Shown: positions 53,980 through 62,389, numbered from the stretch's first letter. The stretch is DNA of 64,000 nucleotides from Culturomica massiliensis (GCF_900091655.1 NZ_LT594621.1:1612001-1676000); one strand, 5' to 3'. Notes: generated by a model not told the origin, from the letters alone. Numbers and translations: made by a program.

Positions 53980-54852
53980 ATGAAAATATTTTTACCTCTT
54001 GTTTTTTTCATATCCATTATTTCATACCGGGCTGCAGCAAACGAAATAAAATTATCAGTGATACGGTGTGAATACGAACAAACCAGCAGTAATGATTCTG
54101 AAAATCAGACAGCAAGAGACACAATAACCTACGTCGGAGTTTTCAGTTCAATAAAAGATTCGGTATTGATATACACTACTGAAAAGAATAAAATCAAAAT
54201 AGAGCTGAAAAAGCTCTCAAAGGATAGCTTTTCGTTCTGTTTTTATGAAAATGAAGTTGTATTTGACAGCTTAAAGATAGCTTGCAAAGACAATCTGGTA
54301 TATATTAATGATGATATTTATCATTTGTATCCTGAAAGCTATATCCGGTTCAGAGACCATCTGAATATATTATCACTGGCTGATATGTTAAGCGATTGTC
54401 TCGGGGATTATCCGGACGAAATGATTGCCCTGTTAAATTTAAATTGGGGTATTCATTTTGAGAAATATCGCATCGGCACGACTCTGAACCGGATACAAAG
54501 TCCTCATTCGGACCTGAAATACGAATACAAAACAACCTATTATTATGACGATAAAATGAATGTATATGAAGTCATACAAAAAGACAGATACCTGAAAAAG
54601 CGGATGAATAAAATTTCTGATCCGACTTTATCGTATCACATTGAATATAACTACGGTGATCGGGAAAGCGGGGAATATACCTACAGCCGGAATACATCCG
54701 GAATTGAAAATATAAAAGGGACATCGACACAAATTCCCTCTGCACGTGAATTTGAGTATAAAAAATCATATTCACAGCCCATGATATACCCCGTGGCAAA
54801 TGCCAGGGTAAGTGAGAAAATCACAGCTATTTACCATAAAGAATTCAAATAA
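53980..54852 (+). CDS. Secreted protein of unknown function between direct repeats
   Basis: A 290-residue protein with a signal peptide (MKIFLPLVFFISIISYRAAA) and no further TM. The mature protein is charged and Tyr/Ser-rich (TTYYYDDKMNVYEVIQKDRY, ESGEYTYSRNTSG). I see no recognised domain. The gene is bracketed by the two 111-bp repeats, starting 31 bases after copy A and ending about 140 bases before copy B, so gene plus repeat may have arrived or been duplicated as a cassette. The cytoplasmic or immunity role of its neighbours is unknown. Confidence 0.65.
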   Translation: MKIFLPLVFFISIISYRAAANEIKLSVIRCEYEQTSSNDSENQTARDTITYVGVFSSIKDSVLIYTTEKNKIKIELKKLSKDSFSFCFYENEVVFDSLKIACKDNLVYINDDIYHLYPESYIRFRDHLNILSLADMLSDCLGDYPDEMIALLNLNWGIHFEKYRIGTTLNRIQSPHSDLKYEYKTTYYYDDKMNVYEVIQKDRYLKKRMNKISDPTLSYHIEYNYGDRESGEYTYSRNTSGIENIKGTSTQIPSAREFEYKKSYSQPMIYPVANARVSEKITAIYHKEFK

Positions 54853-54940
54853 ACCGGGGTTGGGAATGAGAATCCATATCGTACCAAACAAGCGGAGCTC
54901 AGGATTGCTGATCACTTCACCGAAAAGATGAACCCACCGA

Positions 54941-54992
54941 ACACAGGGGGACGGGGTAAATAACTCAAAACCCCCGTCCCCGTGAGTTATTT
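54941..54992. repeat. C/G-rich hairpin pair upstream of copy B
   Basis: ACACAGGGGGACGGGG (54941-54956) faces CCCCCGTCCCC (54971-54981), and AAATAACTCA (54958-54967) pairs perfectly with TGAGTTATTT (54983-54992). This is another member of the CCGTCCC hairpin family, directly abutting copy B of the 111-bp repeat. Confidence 0.75.
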
Positions 54993-55103
54993 CATTACAT
55001 GGAAACAATGTGATGATAGCATCCTACTCCCGTCCCCAAGTGCTATAGAATAAATGAACGGCATACCCGGCTCATAGCATCCTACCCCCGTCCCCGGGTG
55101 CTA
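54993..55103. repeat. 111-bp direct repeat, copy B
   Basis: Same orientation and length as copy A (53838-53948), with about 97 percent identity. Its right end overlaps the stop codon (TAG, 55101-55103) of the small minus-strand gene. Confidence 0.85.
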
Positions 55104-55238
55104 TATACCATCGCTTATATTTTTGATCTGTTCAAGAAATTCGCCATAGGCTACTTGCATTTCTTCGTTAGTTACTTCTTGTGAGGTTTCAAACAATAGT
55201 TCGAATATCCTCGTCTGTAATAAATCATTCATAAGCAT
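55101..55238 (-). CDS. Possible small protein ending in the repeat
   Basis: A 45-residue frame (MLMNDLLQTRIFELLFETSQ and an acidic helical tail with NEEMQVAYGEFLEQIK). It could extend to an ATG at 55307 (68 residues), but the extra part looks non-coding. Mostly one amphipathic helix; no family recognised. The composition resembles real coding sequence, yet shortness makes it uncertain. It is co-directional with the DUF2867 gene upstream. Confidence 0.4.
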   Translation of the reverse strand: MLMNDLLQTRIFELLFETSQEVTNEEMQVAYGEFLEQIKNISDGI

Positions 55239-55328
55239 AAATATAAAATGTGAATATTGATGGTTAGAAATAAGTCCTATTTTATGCTGAATGATGTAAT
55301 AAGGCATTAAGCCTAATCATTTTATTTT

Positions 55329-55841
55329 TTATCTAATCTTTTTCACTAAATATTTCAACATAACTCTAACTAAAATATTGTGAAATGGATATATGACAAA
55401 AAAGTAGCAACGCCCTAATAGATTATGAAAGTTTACTAAAGTCGTGGCTATAACTGATTTTTTATTTTCTTCTCCTTTTCGGACAATGATTGAAAGATAG
55501 AATGTTAAATGCTTATCTACATTACATGTAACTGTCTCATCGTTCGACTTTGAAATAGCTGGTATATATTTATATGAGATACCATTTATAAGGCACTCTC
55601 TAAGATTATCGGCATAATCATTTATATCGGATTTTATTCCGAAAGGTTTGACAAGTATTGTTCTCAAATGTAGAAGCCAATCTATCCATATTGGTTTAGT
55701 AGTCCAAAAAGCAATTTGTACATCATCCGGTCTTATATCTTTTGAAGAAATGAAATTACATTCAAAAGAATCTGAATAGTCGGAAGGAAGATAGTTATAT
55801 ACTAAGCTGTTTTGAGAAATTGAAATCTTTTTTGTTTTCAT
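55329..55841 (-). CDS. DUF2867 family protein
   Basis: A 170-residue protein matching the DUF2867 family: YNYLPSDYSDSFECNF, DDVQIAFWTTKPIWIDWLLH, and near the C-terminus NFHNLLGRCYFFVIYPFHNI. Members are often encoded beside TetR regulators and DUF6463 proteins, or fused to NAD(P)-binding domains. The function is unknown; a lipid- or small-molecule-binding fold is thought likely. Just upstream of its start lies a 19-bp palindrome similar to the one at the tetR promoter, so it is probably repressed by the nearby TetR protein. The gap to the upstream DUF6463 gene is 68 bases. Confidence 0.85.
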   Translation of the reverse strand: MKTKKISISQNSLVYNYLPSDYSDSFECNFISSKDIRPDDVQIAFWTTKPIWIDWLLHLRTILVKPFGIKSDINDYADNLRECLINGISYKYIPAISKSNDETVTCNVDKHLTFYLSIIVRKGEENKKSVIATTLVNFHNLLGRCYFFVIYPFHNILVRVMLKYLVKKIR

Positions 55842-55859
55842 CTTTTTTGTTTTTTTTAC

Positions 55860-55878
55860 ATACCATACTAAATGGTAT
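55860..55878 (-). promoter_or_regulatory. TetR-type operator in front of the DUF2867 gene
   Basis: ATACCAT-ACTAA-ATGGTAT is a perfect 7-bp inverted repeat with a 5-base centre, 19 bases before the start codon. It matches the site at the tetR promoter (56843-56861) at 14 of 19 positions. Confidence 0.6.
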
Positions 55879-55909
55879 TATTTATTGAAAAATAATTTAT
55901 TATGTCTAT

Positions 55910-56296
55910 TTACGCCAATTTATTATGTTTCCTTTTTGCAAATATGATTATTAATGCTTGTGGAATAAAAAGCCAGAAGCCCGATATGGGTACAATAAAA
56001 CATCCTAAAATAGAGAAAATTAATAACGCGTACCCTAAGAATAATGGTGCTGGCAATTGCTCTTTATTTATATAATAGTGTAAAGATTGCCCAAACATAA
56101 TAAGAATCACTCCAATTATAAAAAACCAAAAAGAAAGAGCTTTTTGAGTATTATTACTTATTGAATTTATCAATCCATTAAAGAATAATTCTTTATATAT
56201 GTCCCATTCTTGTGTTATCGCAACAATAATATGGATTATACCTGTTGTAGACAAAAGCATTCCACTGTATTTCCAAAGTTTTATATATTCTATCAT
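55910..56296 (-). CDS. DUF6463 family membrane protein
   Basis: A 128-residue protein with four TM helices (YSGMLLSTTGIIHIIVAI, FWFFIIGVILIMFGQSLHYY, APLFLGYALLIFSILGCFIV, GFWLFIPQALIIIFA). It matches the small DUF6463 family found next to TetR regulators. The start overlaps the end of tetR by 4 bases, so the two are translated together. Function unknown; perhaps a membrane-stress or detoxification accessory. Regulated with tetR by the operator at 56843. Confidence 0.8.
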   Translation of the reverse strand: MIEYIKLWKYSGMLLSTTGIIHIIVAITQEWDIYKELFFNGLINSISNNTQKALSFWFFIIGVILIMFGQSLHYYINKEQLPAPLFLGYALLIFSILGCFIVPISGFWLFIPQALIIIFAKRKHNKLA

Positions 56297-56826
56297 TTTA
56301 CTATTCCTTTAGAAAAGAGTTCGTATAATTCTAATTGTTTTTTCTCTGGCATATCAGGATATAGTTGTTGGATACCTATCAGACATCCATATTCTAATAT
56401 AGCTAACTGCCTTGCTATATTTGCTTGTTCTCCACATAGAATTTTTAAATTTGCTGTATATTCAATCCGCATCTCATCAACTTCTGTAACATACTTTCTT
56501 ACGACCTCATTGGAAAAACTCCATCCTCGTATAACTTGTTCGGTTTTATGGGAACGTTGAAGTACTAATTTGTTGAGCTTTTCTATTTTTTCATATGGTG
56601 CTTTTACTTTGTCAACTTGTAGTATCAATGACTTTGTATTTTTATCTACCCAATATTTCATTAATGCGTCAATATAACCATCGGCATTTTTGAAATGGTG
56701 GTAGAATGAGCCTTTTGTTACTTTCAGAGCATCGCAAAGATTGTCTATAGTAATCTTTAAGAACCCATCATTTTTAAGAATTTCTAAACCCGTTGTAAAC
56801 CAGTCTTCTCGCTCTATTTTTTTCAT
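56293..56826 (-). CDS. TetR/AcrR-family repressor
   Basis: A 177-residue regulator. The N-terminal HTH is typical (FTTGLEILKNDGFLKITIDN, then LCDALKVTKGSFYHHFKNADG). The C-terminal ligand domain is all-helical with KKQLELYELFSKG. The frame extends upstream 34 codons but that part overlaps the promoter, so I start at ATG 56826 (MKKIERED). A TATATTTG box (56868-56875) and a palindrome at the expected transcription start suggest autorepression. The operon continues with the DUF6463 gene and, through a second similar operator, the DUF2867 gene. Confidence 0.88.
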   Translation of the reverse strand: MKKIEREDWFTTGLEILKNDGFLKITIDNLCDALKVTKGSFYHHFKNADGYIDALMKYWVDKNTKSLILQVDKVKAPYEKIEKLNKLVLQRSHKTEQVIRGWSFSNEVVRKYVTEVDEMRIEYTANLKILCGEQANIARQLAILEYGCLIGIQQLYPDMPEKKQLELYELFSKGIVK

Positions 56827-56842
56827 ATCTTTCAATTTTATA

Positions 56843-56875
56843 AAACCATACCGTATAGTATTGTTTGCAAATATA
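56843..56875 (-). promoter_or_regulatory. Promoter and operator of tetR
   Basis: On the minus strand the -7 box TATATTTG (56875-56868) is followed by the 19-bp site AAACCAT-ACCGT-ATAGTAT (plus-strand 56843-56861), which covers the predicted transcription start. The half-sites match those at 55860-55878 with one change each. Confidence 0.6.
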
Positions 56876-57044
56876 GAAATAATTTCAAATAAAACACTAA
56901 CTTTGCGAAAAAGAGTTATTTGAAACAATGGAAAAACACAGCAGACTAAAGAAGTTCGCTCGTTTCTACACCGTTACCCATTGTTATATTCTTCTTCTTC
57001 AAAAATCTATTATTCAATAGATTACAATCACATTTCTTGTTTCA

Positions 57045-57072
57045 AACACAGGGGGGACGGGGTAAATGTGTT
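57045..57072 (-). repeat. G/C-rich hairpin at a 3' end
   Basis: AACACA (57045-57050) and TGTGTT (57067-57072) enclose GGGGGGACGGGG. It overlaps the stop codon of the gene at 57071 and belongs to the CCGTCCC hairpin family on the minus strand. Confidence 0.65.
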
Positions 57073-58084
57073 ATTTTGCCTTTACCCTAGCGATGATATC
57101 CTCAAAGCCTTGTATATCGGGTATATCATCCACATCCGAAACGGTCATATATTCACAAATCAACTTCGCAAAGCGGTATTGGGTGAACGAATCGCAGCGG
57201 AACCCGAGGCTGGGTCCATAAGGCAGATTATCTTTCGTCGTCAATGAAAGATAATCTTTGACTATCGTTCCCCAACGCGAGCCACTACTTACGAGACCCG
57301 GACAAAACGCGACGACAGCCTGCTGCCAGGGTACAACCTTGCTTTTACCGAGACCCGAAACCGGAGGTATTGTAATCGTTTTTGCCTCCCGGTCGATTAT
57401 GAATACCTTCTTTCTGTTGTAAACATACAAAAACACGGCTGCCATAAAAAAAACAAGACACAGAAGTACTCCCGCATACGCATCAGATTCCCAAAAATCA
57501 CCGTCATTCCCCCGCGAAACCCATAACAGGAAGAAAGATGCCCCTAACAGCAGAAGCCATGCCCCACTATTCTTCGAACCATTCGTCAGCACCATTTGCT
57601 TTGCATTACATTGTGTAAAAACTTCCTCCTTATTCAGTTCTTCAAATACATCATCCAGGTAACGACGCCTGGCCCAGTCAACAAAATATACAGGTATCCG
57701 TATCCCGCATGGTACAGCAGGAGACTCTGCCAGCGATATATAAAAATGACACCTGTTCACAAAGTTTGCAAAAACCCACATTGCCATAAATGCGGAACCG
57801 ATGAACAGCAGAGAAAACAACCCATTGAGAAAAACAGATTCAGACCACAGACCGACAAACAAAACCACGAAAACAAACATCACCCAAGCCCATATAAAAG
57901 TAACGCCAAACCAGATCCCGGCTCTTTTTATGCCGGCTTCCAGCTTTAGATTATTCCCGGTTAACTCCTCTTCCTGACGATTCTGTTCTTTGTATTTTTC
58001 ACGGTACACAGAACGTTCCCTCCGCCTTCTTGCTGCAATATGTTTCTGTCTGCAACGTTTTTCACTGTTATTCTTCGAATTCAT
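57071..58084 (-). CDS. Four-TM membrane protein, unknown
   Basis: A 337-residue protein. The first 45 residues are highly charged (RRRRERSVYREKYKEQN) and may be a coiled coil or nucleic-acid/lipid-binding tail. Two TM pairs follow (about 52-75 and 82-105; about 185-205 and 218-238), then a soluble C-terminal domain with KVFIIDREAKTITIPPVSG, LSLTTKDNLPYGPSLGFRCD and FAKLICEYM, a pleckstrin-like beta pattern. No known family recognised. It is followed by a C/G-rich hairpin. Nearby genes give no clue; it belongs to the accessory island. Confidence 0.7.
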   Translation of the reverse strand: MNSKNNSEKRCRQKHIAARRRRERSVYREKYKEQNRQEEELTGNNLKLEAGIKRAGIWFGVTFIWAWVMFVFVVLFVGLWSESVFLNGLFSLLFIGSAFMAMWVFANFVNRCHFYISLAESPAVPCGIRIPVYFVDWARRRYLDDVFEELNKEEVFTQCNAKQMVLTNGSKNSGAWLLLLGASFFLLWVSRGNDGDFWESDAYAGVLLCLVFFMAAVFLYVYNRKKVFIIDREAKTITIPPVSGLGKSKVVPWQQAVVAFCPGLVSSGSRWGTIVKDYLSLTTKDNLPYGPSLGFRCDSFTQYRFAKLICEYMTVSDVDDIPDIQGFEDIIARVKAK

Positions 58085-58254
58085 TTTATCCGTATCTGAT
58101 TTTAGCGCATCCGGAATTTATCCCCCCTTCATCATTCCCACGCCCAATAAGCTGTTTACCACCACCTCCTGCCCTTTCATCGGCCGGCCTCTGCAATCTT
58201 CCGGGAATACCGGATCATCCCTTCCCCACAAATATAATCTTTATTCTGAAATAA

Positions 58255-58479
58255 TCACGGGGACGAAGGCGGTCCTGTCAGTGATTTCTGCCGGATCAGA
58301 AAATCCCGGTTGGAAATCGGGGAAGGGGAAAAGAAAACCGTTTTACATCCGGCAGCAAATCTGCGTACACCTGAATTTTCCCTTTCACCCGAAGCATGGA
58401 AAAAACCGGAACACCCGGTAGTGCCATTCCGGTGGCAGGAAACCGTTACAATACCGATCAGCAAAAGCAGGCAGGACAT
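58255..58479 (-). CDS. Possible small lipoprotein
   Basis: A 74-residue frame starts with a plausible lipoprotein signal (MSCLLLLIGIVTVSC) followed by a low-complexity, Ser/Pro-rich tail. Its stop TGA (58255-58257) lies inside a CGTCCCC hairpin-like element, as at other 3' ends in this island. Without homologues this could equally be chance in a GC-rich stretch. The rest of 58085-58582 (about 500 bases) shows no other gene. Confidence 0.3.
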   Translation of the reverse strand: MSCLLLLIGIVTVSCHRNGTTGCSGFFHASGERENSGVRRFAAGCKTVFFSPSPISNRDFLIRQKSLTGPPSSP

Positions 58480-58544
58480 CGAAAATCTGTAAAAATGGTC
58501 ATTTAATCCGTAATTTGTTTAATGCAGCCCCAATCAAGCTGAGC

Positions 58545-58552
58545 TATCTTTG
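58545..58552 (+). promoter_or_regulatory. -7 promoter box of the hydrolase gene
   Basis: TATCTTTG fits TAnnTTTG, 31 bases before the ATG. Confidence 0.55.
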
Positions 58553-58582
58553 TTCTGCATTATTCATTAAACAACAATAGAT

Positions 58583-59665
58583 ATGAACACGATGAAAATA
58601 CAAACCATCGCCTTCCTGACATGTCTGACTTTTACGAACGTCATGGCATCCGGGATAACAACGGTAAAAAACATTAAATCAACAACCATGGATACATTAG
58701 AATTAACACAGGAGTGGGACAAAACTTTCCCACAGAGTGACAAAGTGGAACACTCGAAAATAACGTTTCACAACCGCTACGGCATCACGCTTGCCGCAGA
58801 CCTGTATAAACCGAAAAACGCAGCGCAAGGACCGCTGGCAGCCATTGCCGTCAGTGGTCCCTACGGGGCTGTGAAAGAGCAGGTATCGGGCCGTTATGCC
58901 CAGACCCTTGCCGAACGCGGCTTCCTGACCATCGCCTTCGATCCTTCGTTCTACGGAGAGAGCGGCGGTATGCCCCGGTCCCTGACCTCGCCCGAAATCA
59001 GTACGGAAGATTTCAGTGCAGCTGTCGACTACCTGACGACCCGTGATGACGTTGATCCGGAGCGTATCGGTATCCTCGGTATTTGCGGCTGGGGAGGATT
59101 CGCCCTCAACGCTGCTGCTAACGACCCGCGCATCAAGGCTACGGTAACCTCCACCATGTACGACATGAGCCGCGTGAATGCCAATGGGTATTTCGATGCC
59201 ATGTCGGTGGACGACCGCTACAAACTGCGTAAACAGCTCAATGCCCAGCGCACCGAAGATTACCGCAACAGCAGTTATGAGCTCAACGGTGGTGTAGTCG
59301 ATCCCATTCCCGAAGATGCCCCCCTCTTTGTCCGCCAGTATCACGACTATTACAAGACAGCAAGGGGTTATCACCGTCGTTCGCCCAACTCCAACAAAGG
59401 AATCAGCAAGACCAGTTCCCTGGCATTCATCAATATGCCGATCCTTTCCTACATCGGTGAAATACGCAGTGCCGTCCTGATGATACACGGCGCCGAAGCC
59501 CACTCGCGTTATTTCAGCGAAGATGCCTACAAGCGGCTGACGGGCGACAATAAGGAACTGCTGATTATTCCCGGAGCCAATCACGTCGACCTATACGATA
59601 ACCTGAACGTGATTCCCTTCGACAAGCTGGACAAATTCTTCAAGGAAGCCCTGAAAGGAAAATAA
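58583..59665 (+). CDS. Secreted alpha/beta hydrolase with Cys nucleophile
   Basis: A 360-residue protein with a signal peptide (MKIQTIAFLTCLTFTNVMAS). The alpha/beta hydrolase fold shows the oxyanion strand AIAVSGPYG, FDPSFYGESGG, the nucleophile elbow GILGICGWGG and the catalytic His near GANHVDLYDN. The elbow has Cys where most relatives have Ser, as in dienelactone-hydrolase-like and related families. Substrate unknown. Codon use is clearly more GC-rich than that of the neighbours, which hints at recent transfer. It is a single gene with promoter and a strong terminator. Confidence 0.82.
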   Translation: MNTMKIQTIAFLTCLTFTNVMASGITTVKNIKSTTMDTLELTQEWDKTFPQSDKVEHSKITFHNRYGITLAADLYKPKNAAQGPLAAIAVSGPYGAVKEQVSGRYAQTLAERGFLTIAFDPSFYGESGGMPRSLTSPEISTEDFSAAVDYLTTRDDVDPERIGILGICGWGGFALNAAANDPRIKATVTSTMYDMSRVNANGYFDAMSVDDRYKLRKQLNAQRTEDYRNSSYELNGGVVDPIPEDAPLFVRQYHDYYKTARGYHRRSPNSNKGISKTSSLAFINMPILSYIGEIRSAVLMIHGAEAHSRYFSEDAYKRLTGDNKELLIIPGANHVDLYDNLNVIPFDKLDKFFKEALKGK

Positions 59666-59692
59666 ACACAGAACTTCCGAATAAAATAAATT

Positions 59693-59729
59693 AAGCCCCG
59701 CAGCAAAAACGTTGCGGGGCTTTTCTTTT
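59693..59729 (+). terminator. Rho-independent terminator of the hydrolase gene
   Basis: AAGCCCCGCA (59693-59702) pairs with TGCGGGGCTT (59713-59722), followed by TTCTTTT. Confidence 0.9.
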
Positions 59730-59920
59730 ACCTTTACGCCAGAACAATTTCATCAGAAACATCGGGATGTAAAACCTCCCCATACTTGAATACACCTAAG
59801 AAAATGATTATGAAATGGAGGTTGCACATGACCAGTAAAAAAAATAAATGCCAATCCTATGAAAATGAAGCTGTTTTCCGGACCGGATACCTAACGGAGA
59901 AGACCCATACAACATATCAC

Positions 59921-59962
59921 AATCCACCCCGGAAACTACGATCGGTTTTCGGGGTGGATTTT
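59921..59962. terminator. 16-bp hairpin after the fimbrillin-like gene
   Basis: 59921-59936 pairs with 59945-59960 (one G-T pair). It is 18 bases after the stop of the minus-strand fimbrillin-like gene. No T run follows on that strand, so it may end transcripts from either side. Confidence 0.65.
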
Positions 59963-59979
59963 CGTCCTGTACGGAGGGA

Positions 59980-62154
59980 TTATTCATCGAGTACAACACC
60001 TACTGCCCAGGCCATCACATTGGCAATGAGCTTAGAAGCATTGTTGGTAATCTCTCCGGTTGTATTCGGAATGCGGTTATCGGAATTACCCAGGTTTCCC
60101 GTGCTTGTATTCCCCAGATCCACATCGCCCCAGTAAATAATCCGGCGATCGAAATCAACCCCTAAAACAATACCGTTTTCAATACCGGTACCGGGTCCCA
60201 TGAGAATAGGAAAAATTCCGACCGCACTCCCAGCCCCGATCTCACCATGATAAGTATCATAATTTCTCAGGCTGAAATCCAAAGGAAGTACTCCGTATTT
60301 TTGAGTGAACGGTCCGGCATCCGTAAAATAATTTCCGGACGATTTCCCGGTGAGTGTAAACGGATTGCCCGTTTTCCGCAACCAAATCAGATTGTCCGTT
60401 GTACCTAGAATCTCCGTCATCAGAGGAACACTGACATCGTAAGCATCATAAGATACGATCAGCACCCGGTTGCGACTGGCCTTCAGCCAATTGTGTACTT
60501 TCGCGGCATCCTGGCTGCCAAATGAACTGTTTGCCATATAATTGACATAAATAATATCTGCCGTAGCAAACAGGTCATCCGTTAAATTATCTTTGGAAGC
60601 ATTGGCGAGCAACAGATTAAAACCGCCGCACTCCACTACGCCTGAAGGTCCGAAATTATTTTTGTTGGTGAGAATCCCCCGCAAGCCATCGCTCCGGCTT
60701 TCTCCCCCGTTCAAAGGCGGCAGGATATTCTGCCCCAGCGCACCCAATCCGGCATTGAAAGTCATCATATTTATCATCCGGCCGGCAATCACGCCATTCC
60801 GTTGGCGGATGGTGATCAGCACCTGCCAGCGGTTGGCTGTCACCACAAAATATTCCACCTTATCGGCAACAGCCTCCGAATTATCCTGTAAAGCCGTCAC
60901 GACAATCTGTTTTCCATCAGCGCTTTTCTCCACTTTGAAGGAGGCATTGGTTAACAAAGTAGCCGGATTTCCGCTTGTATTCCCTTGCGAATCGGACCAT
61001 TGTAGAGTGTAATCGGCAATATCCGTATTCACAAACAAAGGCTTCACCGAATTGACCTTACTGTTCAGGATCACTTCCCGGGCAGATACACCGAAGTGAT
61101 GCTCCCCGTCAAAATACATATCCTGGGTATTGTCGTCCCAGGCTTTGATCTCCACTTCAATATGGCTCGAAACATTGACTGCCGCATCTTCCGGATCGCG
61201 CCAACCGGAACCGGAAACACTCCGGATATTAAAAATGTACTTGTGATTCCGGAGAATTTGTCCGAATACCCCGTTTTCATCCCTGGGATCGAAATCCATC
61301 CGGTAATAAGTAGGAGTTTCATCCTCCTCATAATAGCCGCCCACGACAATACAGGTCGCCTCTGTCCGGCGGTCTGCCTCAGGGACAACGACCGATTCAG
61401 GCAGATAAAGCTGTCCCACCGATTCATACCCGTCGACAACCACAGGCACAGTATTGACAGTCCCGGTACTCGTAGCAGGCACTACCGGAGCCGTCATCGT
61501 CAGCCCCGTCCCTTCGTGCATCACCTGAATCAGGGAGTTTGCCCTGAACACCTGTACACTGGCCAACCGGAAATTATTCACTGTCCCGGCTTGTACGTCT
61601 ACCCGGGCAATTGAACGCAAGGCCTGCAAGCCGGTAATATTGTTCACCTGTCCGCCATCCAGTCCGCCATTGATCTCATATTCGGCAAACATAGGAAATT
61701 TTGCATTCAGCCCGGAAGTTCCGAAAGGCTGACGAATCCGTTTCTTTACCGTGATCTCCGAATCTCCCTGTTGAGGTTCATTTGCAATCACAGCAGCCGT
61801 GGCATTGGCTACAATAAATAATTTCAAAGGCTGATTGCTGCTGCTTAAACGGGCATCAAACGTCGTCCGCGACCCGTTGCTGTTGATAGCAATCCCGGGA
61901 ACCCGATACCGGTATTCTCCATTTTCAAACACCAATACCTGAATCTCACTGATTGCAGACTCCCGATCGGTAGTACGAAACTGATTCCCAACCCGGGTAT
62001 ACACGGTTGCTGCGGGAGTAGTAATCGTCAGCCGGATGGGTACATCCCCCTGGCCACTGCCGGTGGCATCGGAAACGAAAGCATCGTCCGAACAGGCAAT
62101 CCCCATTACCCCCATCATTAACAGTAAAATAAAATGCTTCATTGTCTTTCTCAT
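59980..62154 (-). CDS. Fimbrillin-like lipoprotein with extra C-terminal domain
   Basis: A 724-residue lipoprotein (LLLMMGVMGIACSDD, lipid Cys in GIACS). The N-terminal part (about 35-340) resembles the P. gingivalis FimA/Mfa type: VPIRLTITTPAATVYTRVG, ISEIQVLVFENGEYRYR, LKLFIVANATA, LRNHKYIFNIRSVSGSG. A middle BACON-like beta region (about 365-470) is followed by a 230-residue C-terminal part (MINMMTFNAGLGALGQN, ADIIYVNYMANSSFG, NRVLIVSYDAYDVSVPLM) that looks Rossmann-like. Fimbrillin lipoproteins are cut and assembled as pilus subunits; one with such a large C-terminal domain may be a tip or anchor subunit. The regulator gene upstream and the DUF3575 gene nearby support a fimbria locus. Confidence 0.75.
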   Translation of the reverse strand: MRKTMKHFILLLMMGVMGIACSDDAFVSDATGSGQGDVPIRLTITTPAATVYTRVGNQFRTTDRESAISEIQVLVFENGEYRYRVPGIAINSNGSRTTFDARLSSSNQPLKLFIVANATAAVIANEPQQGDSEITVKKRIRQPFGTSGLNAKFPMFAEYEINGGLDGGQVNNITGLQALRSIARVDVQAGTVNNFRLASVQVFRANSLIQVMHEGTGLTMTAPVVPATSTGTVNTVPVVVDGYESVGQLYLPESVVVPEADRRTEATCIVVGGYYEEDETPTYYRMDFDPRDENGVFGQILRNHKYIFNIRSVSGSGWRDPEDAAVNVSSHIEVEIKAWDDNTQDMYFDGEHHFGVSAREVILNSKVNSVKPLFVNTDIADYTLQWSDSQGNTSGNPATLLTNASFKVEKSADGKQIVVTALQDNSEAVADKVEYFVVTANRWQVLITIRQRNGVIAGRMINMMTFNAGLGALGQNILPPLNGGESRSDGLRGILTNKNNFGPSGVVECGGFNLLLANASKDNLTDDLFATADIIYVNYMANSSFGSQDAAKVHNWLKASRNRVLIVSYDAYDVSVPLMTEILGTTDNLIWLRKTGNPFTLTGKSSGNYFTDAGPFTQKYGVLPLDFSLRNYDTYHGEIGAGSAVGIFPILMGPGTGIENGIVLGVDFDRRIIYWGDVDLGNTSTGNLGNSDNRIPNTTGEITNNASKLIANVMAWAVGVVLDE

Positions 62155-62389
62155 TTTAATGGTTATTCATTTCAAGACAAAATTGAAGCATTAAAAGAAG
62201 ATTTTTGTACCCTTCAGCATGTATCCCGGAAAGACATTTTTTCTAATTCGGCATATTCTCCGGTTTTCCGGGATAAATTTTGCAACTTACCTGCCCGCCC
62301 CCGTTTTTTTTCCCGTTTTGCGTTACACCGTCAGAAAATTGTGTCGTTTTCCGAAACAAAAATAATATCCTGCCATTCTCAGATAGTAT

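Noticed and set aside
53838..55103. CRISPR-like array
   Set aside because: Only two repeat copies of 111 bp with a protein-coding gene between, and no cas genes; the repeats are hairpin elements.
57990..58421. Plus-strand 143-residue frame
   Set aside because: It is antisense to the start of the four-TM gene and has no domain or signal.
58703..59584. Long antisense frame (293 codons) inside the hydrolase gene
   Set aside because: It is a shadow produced by the high third-position GC of the real gene, with no start context or domain.
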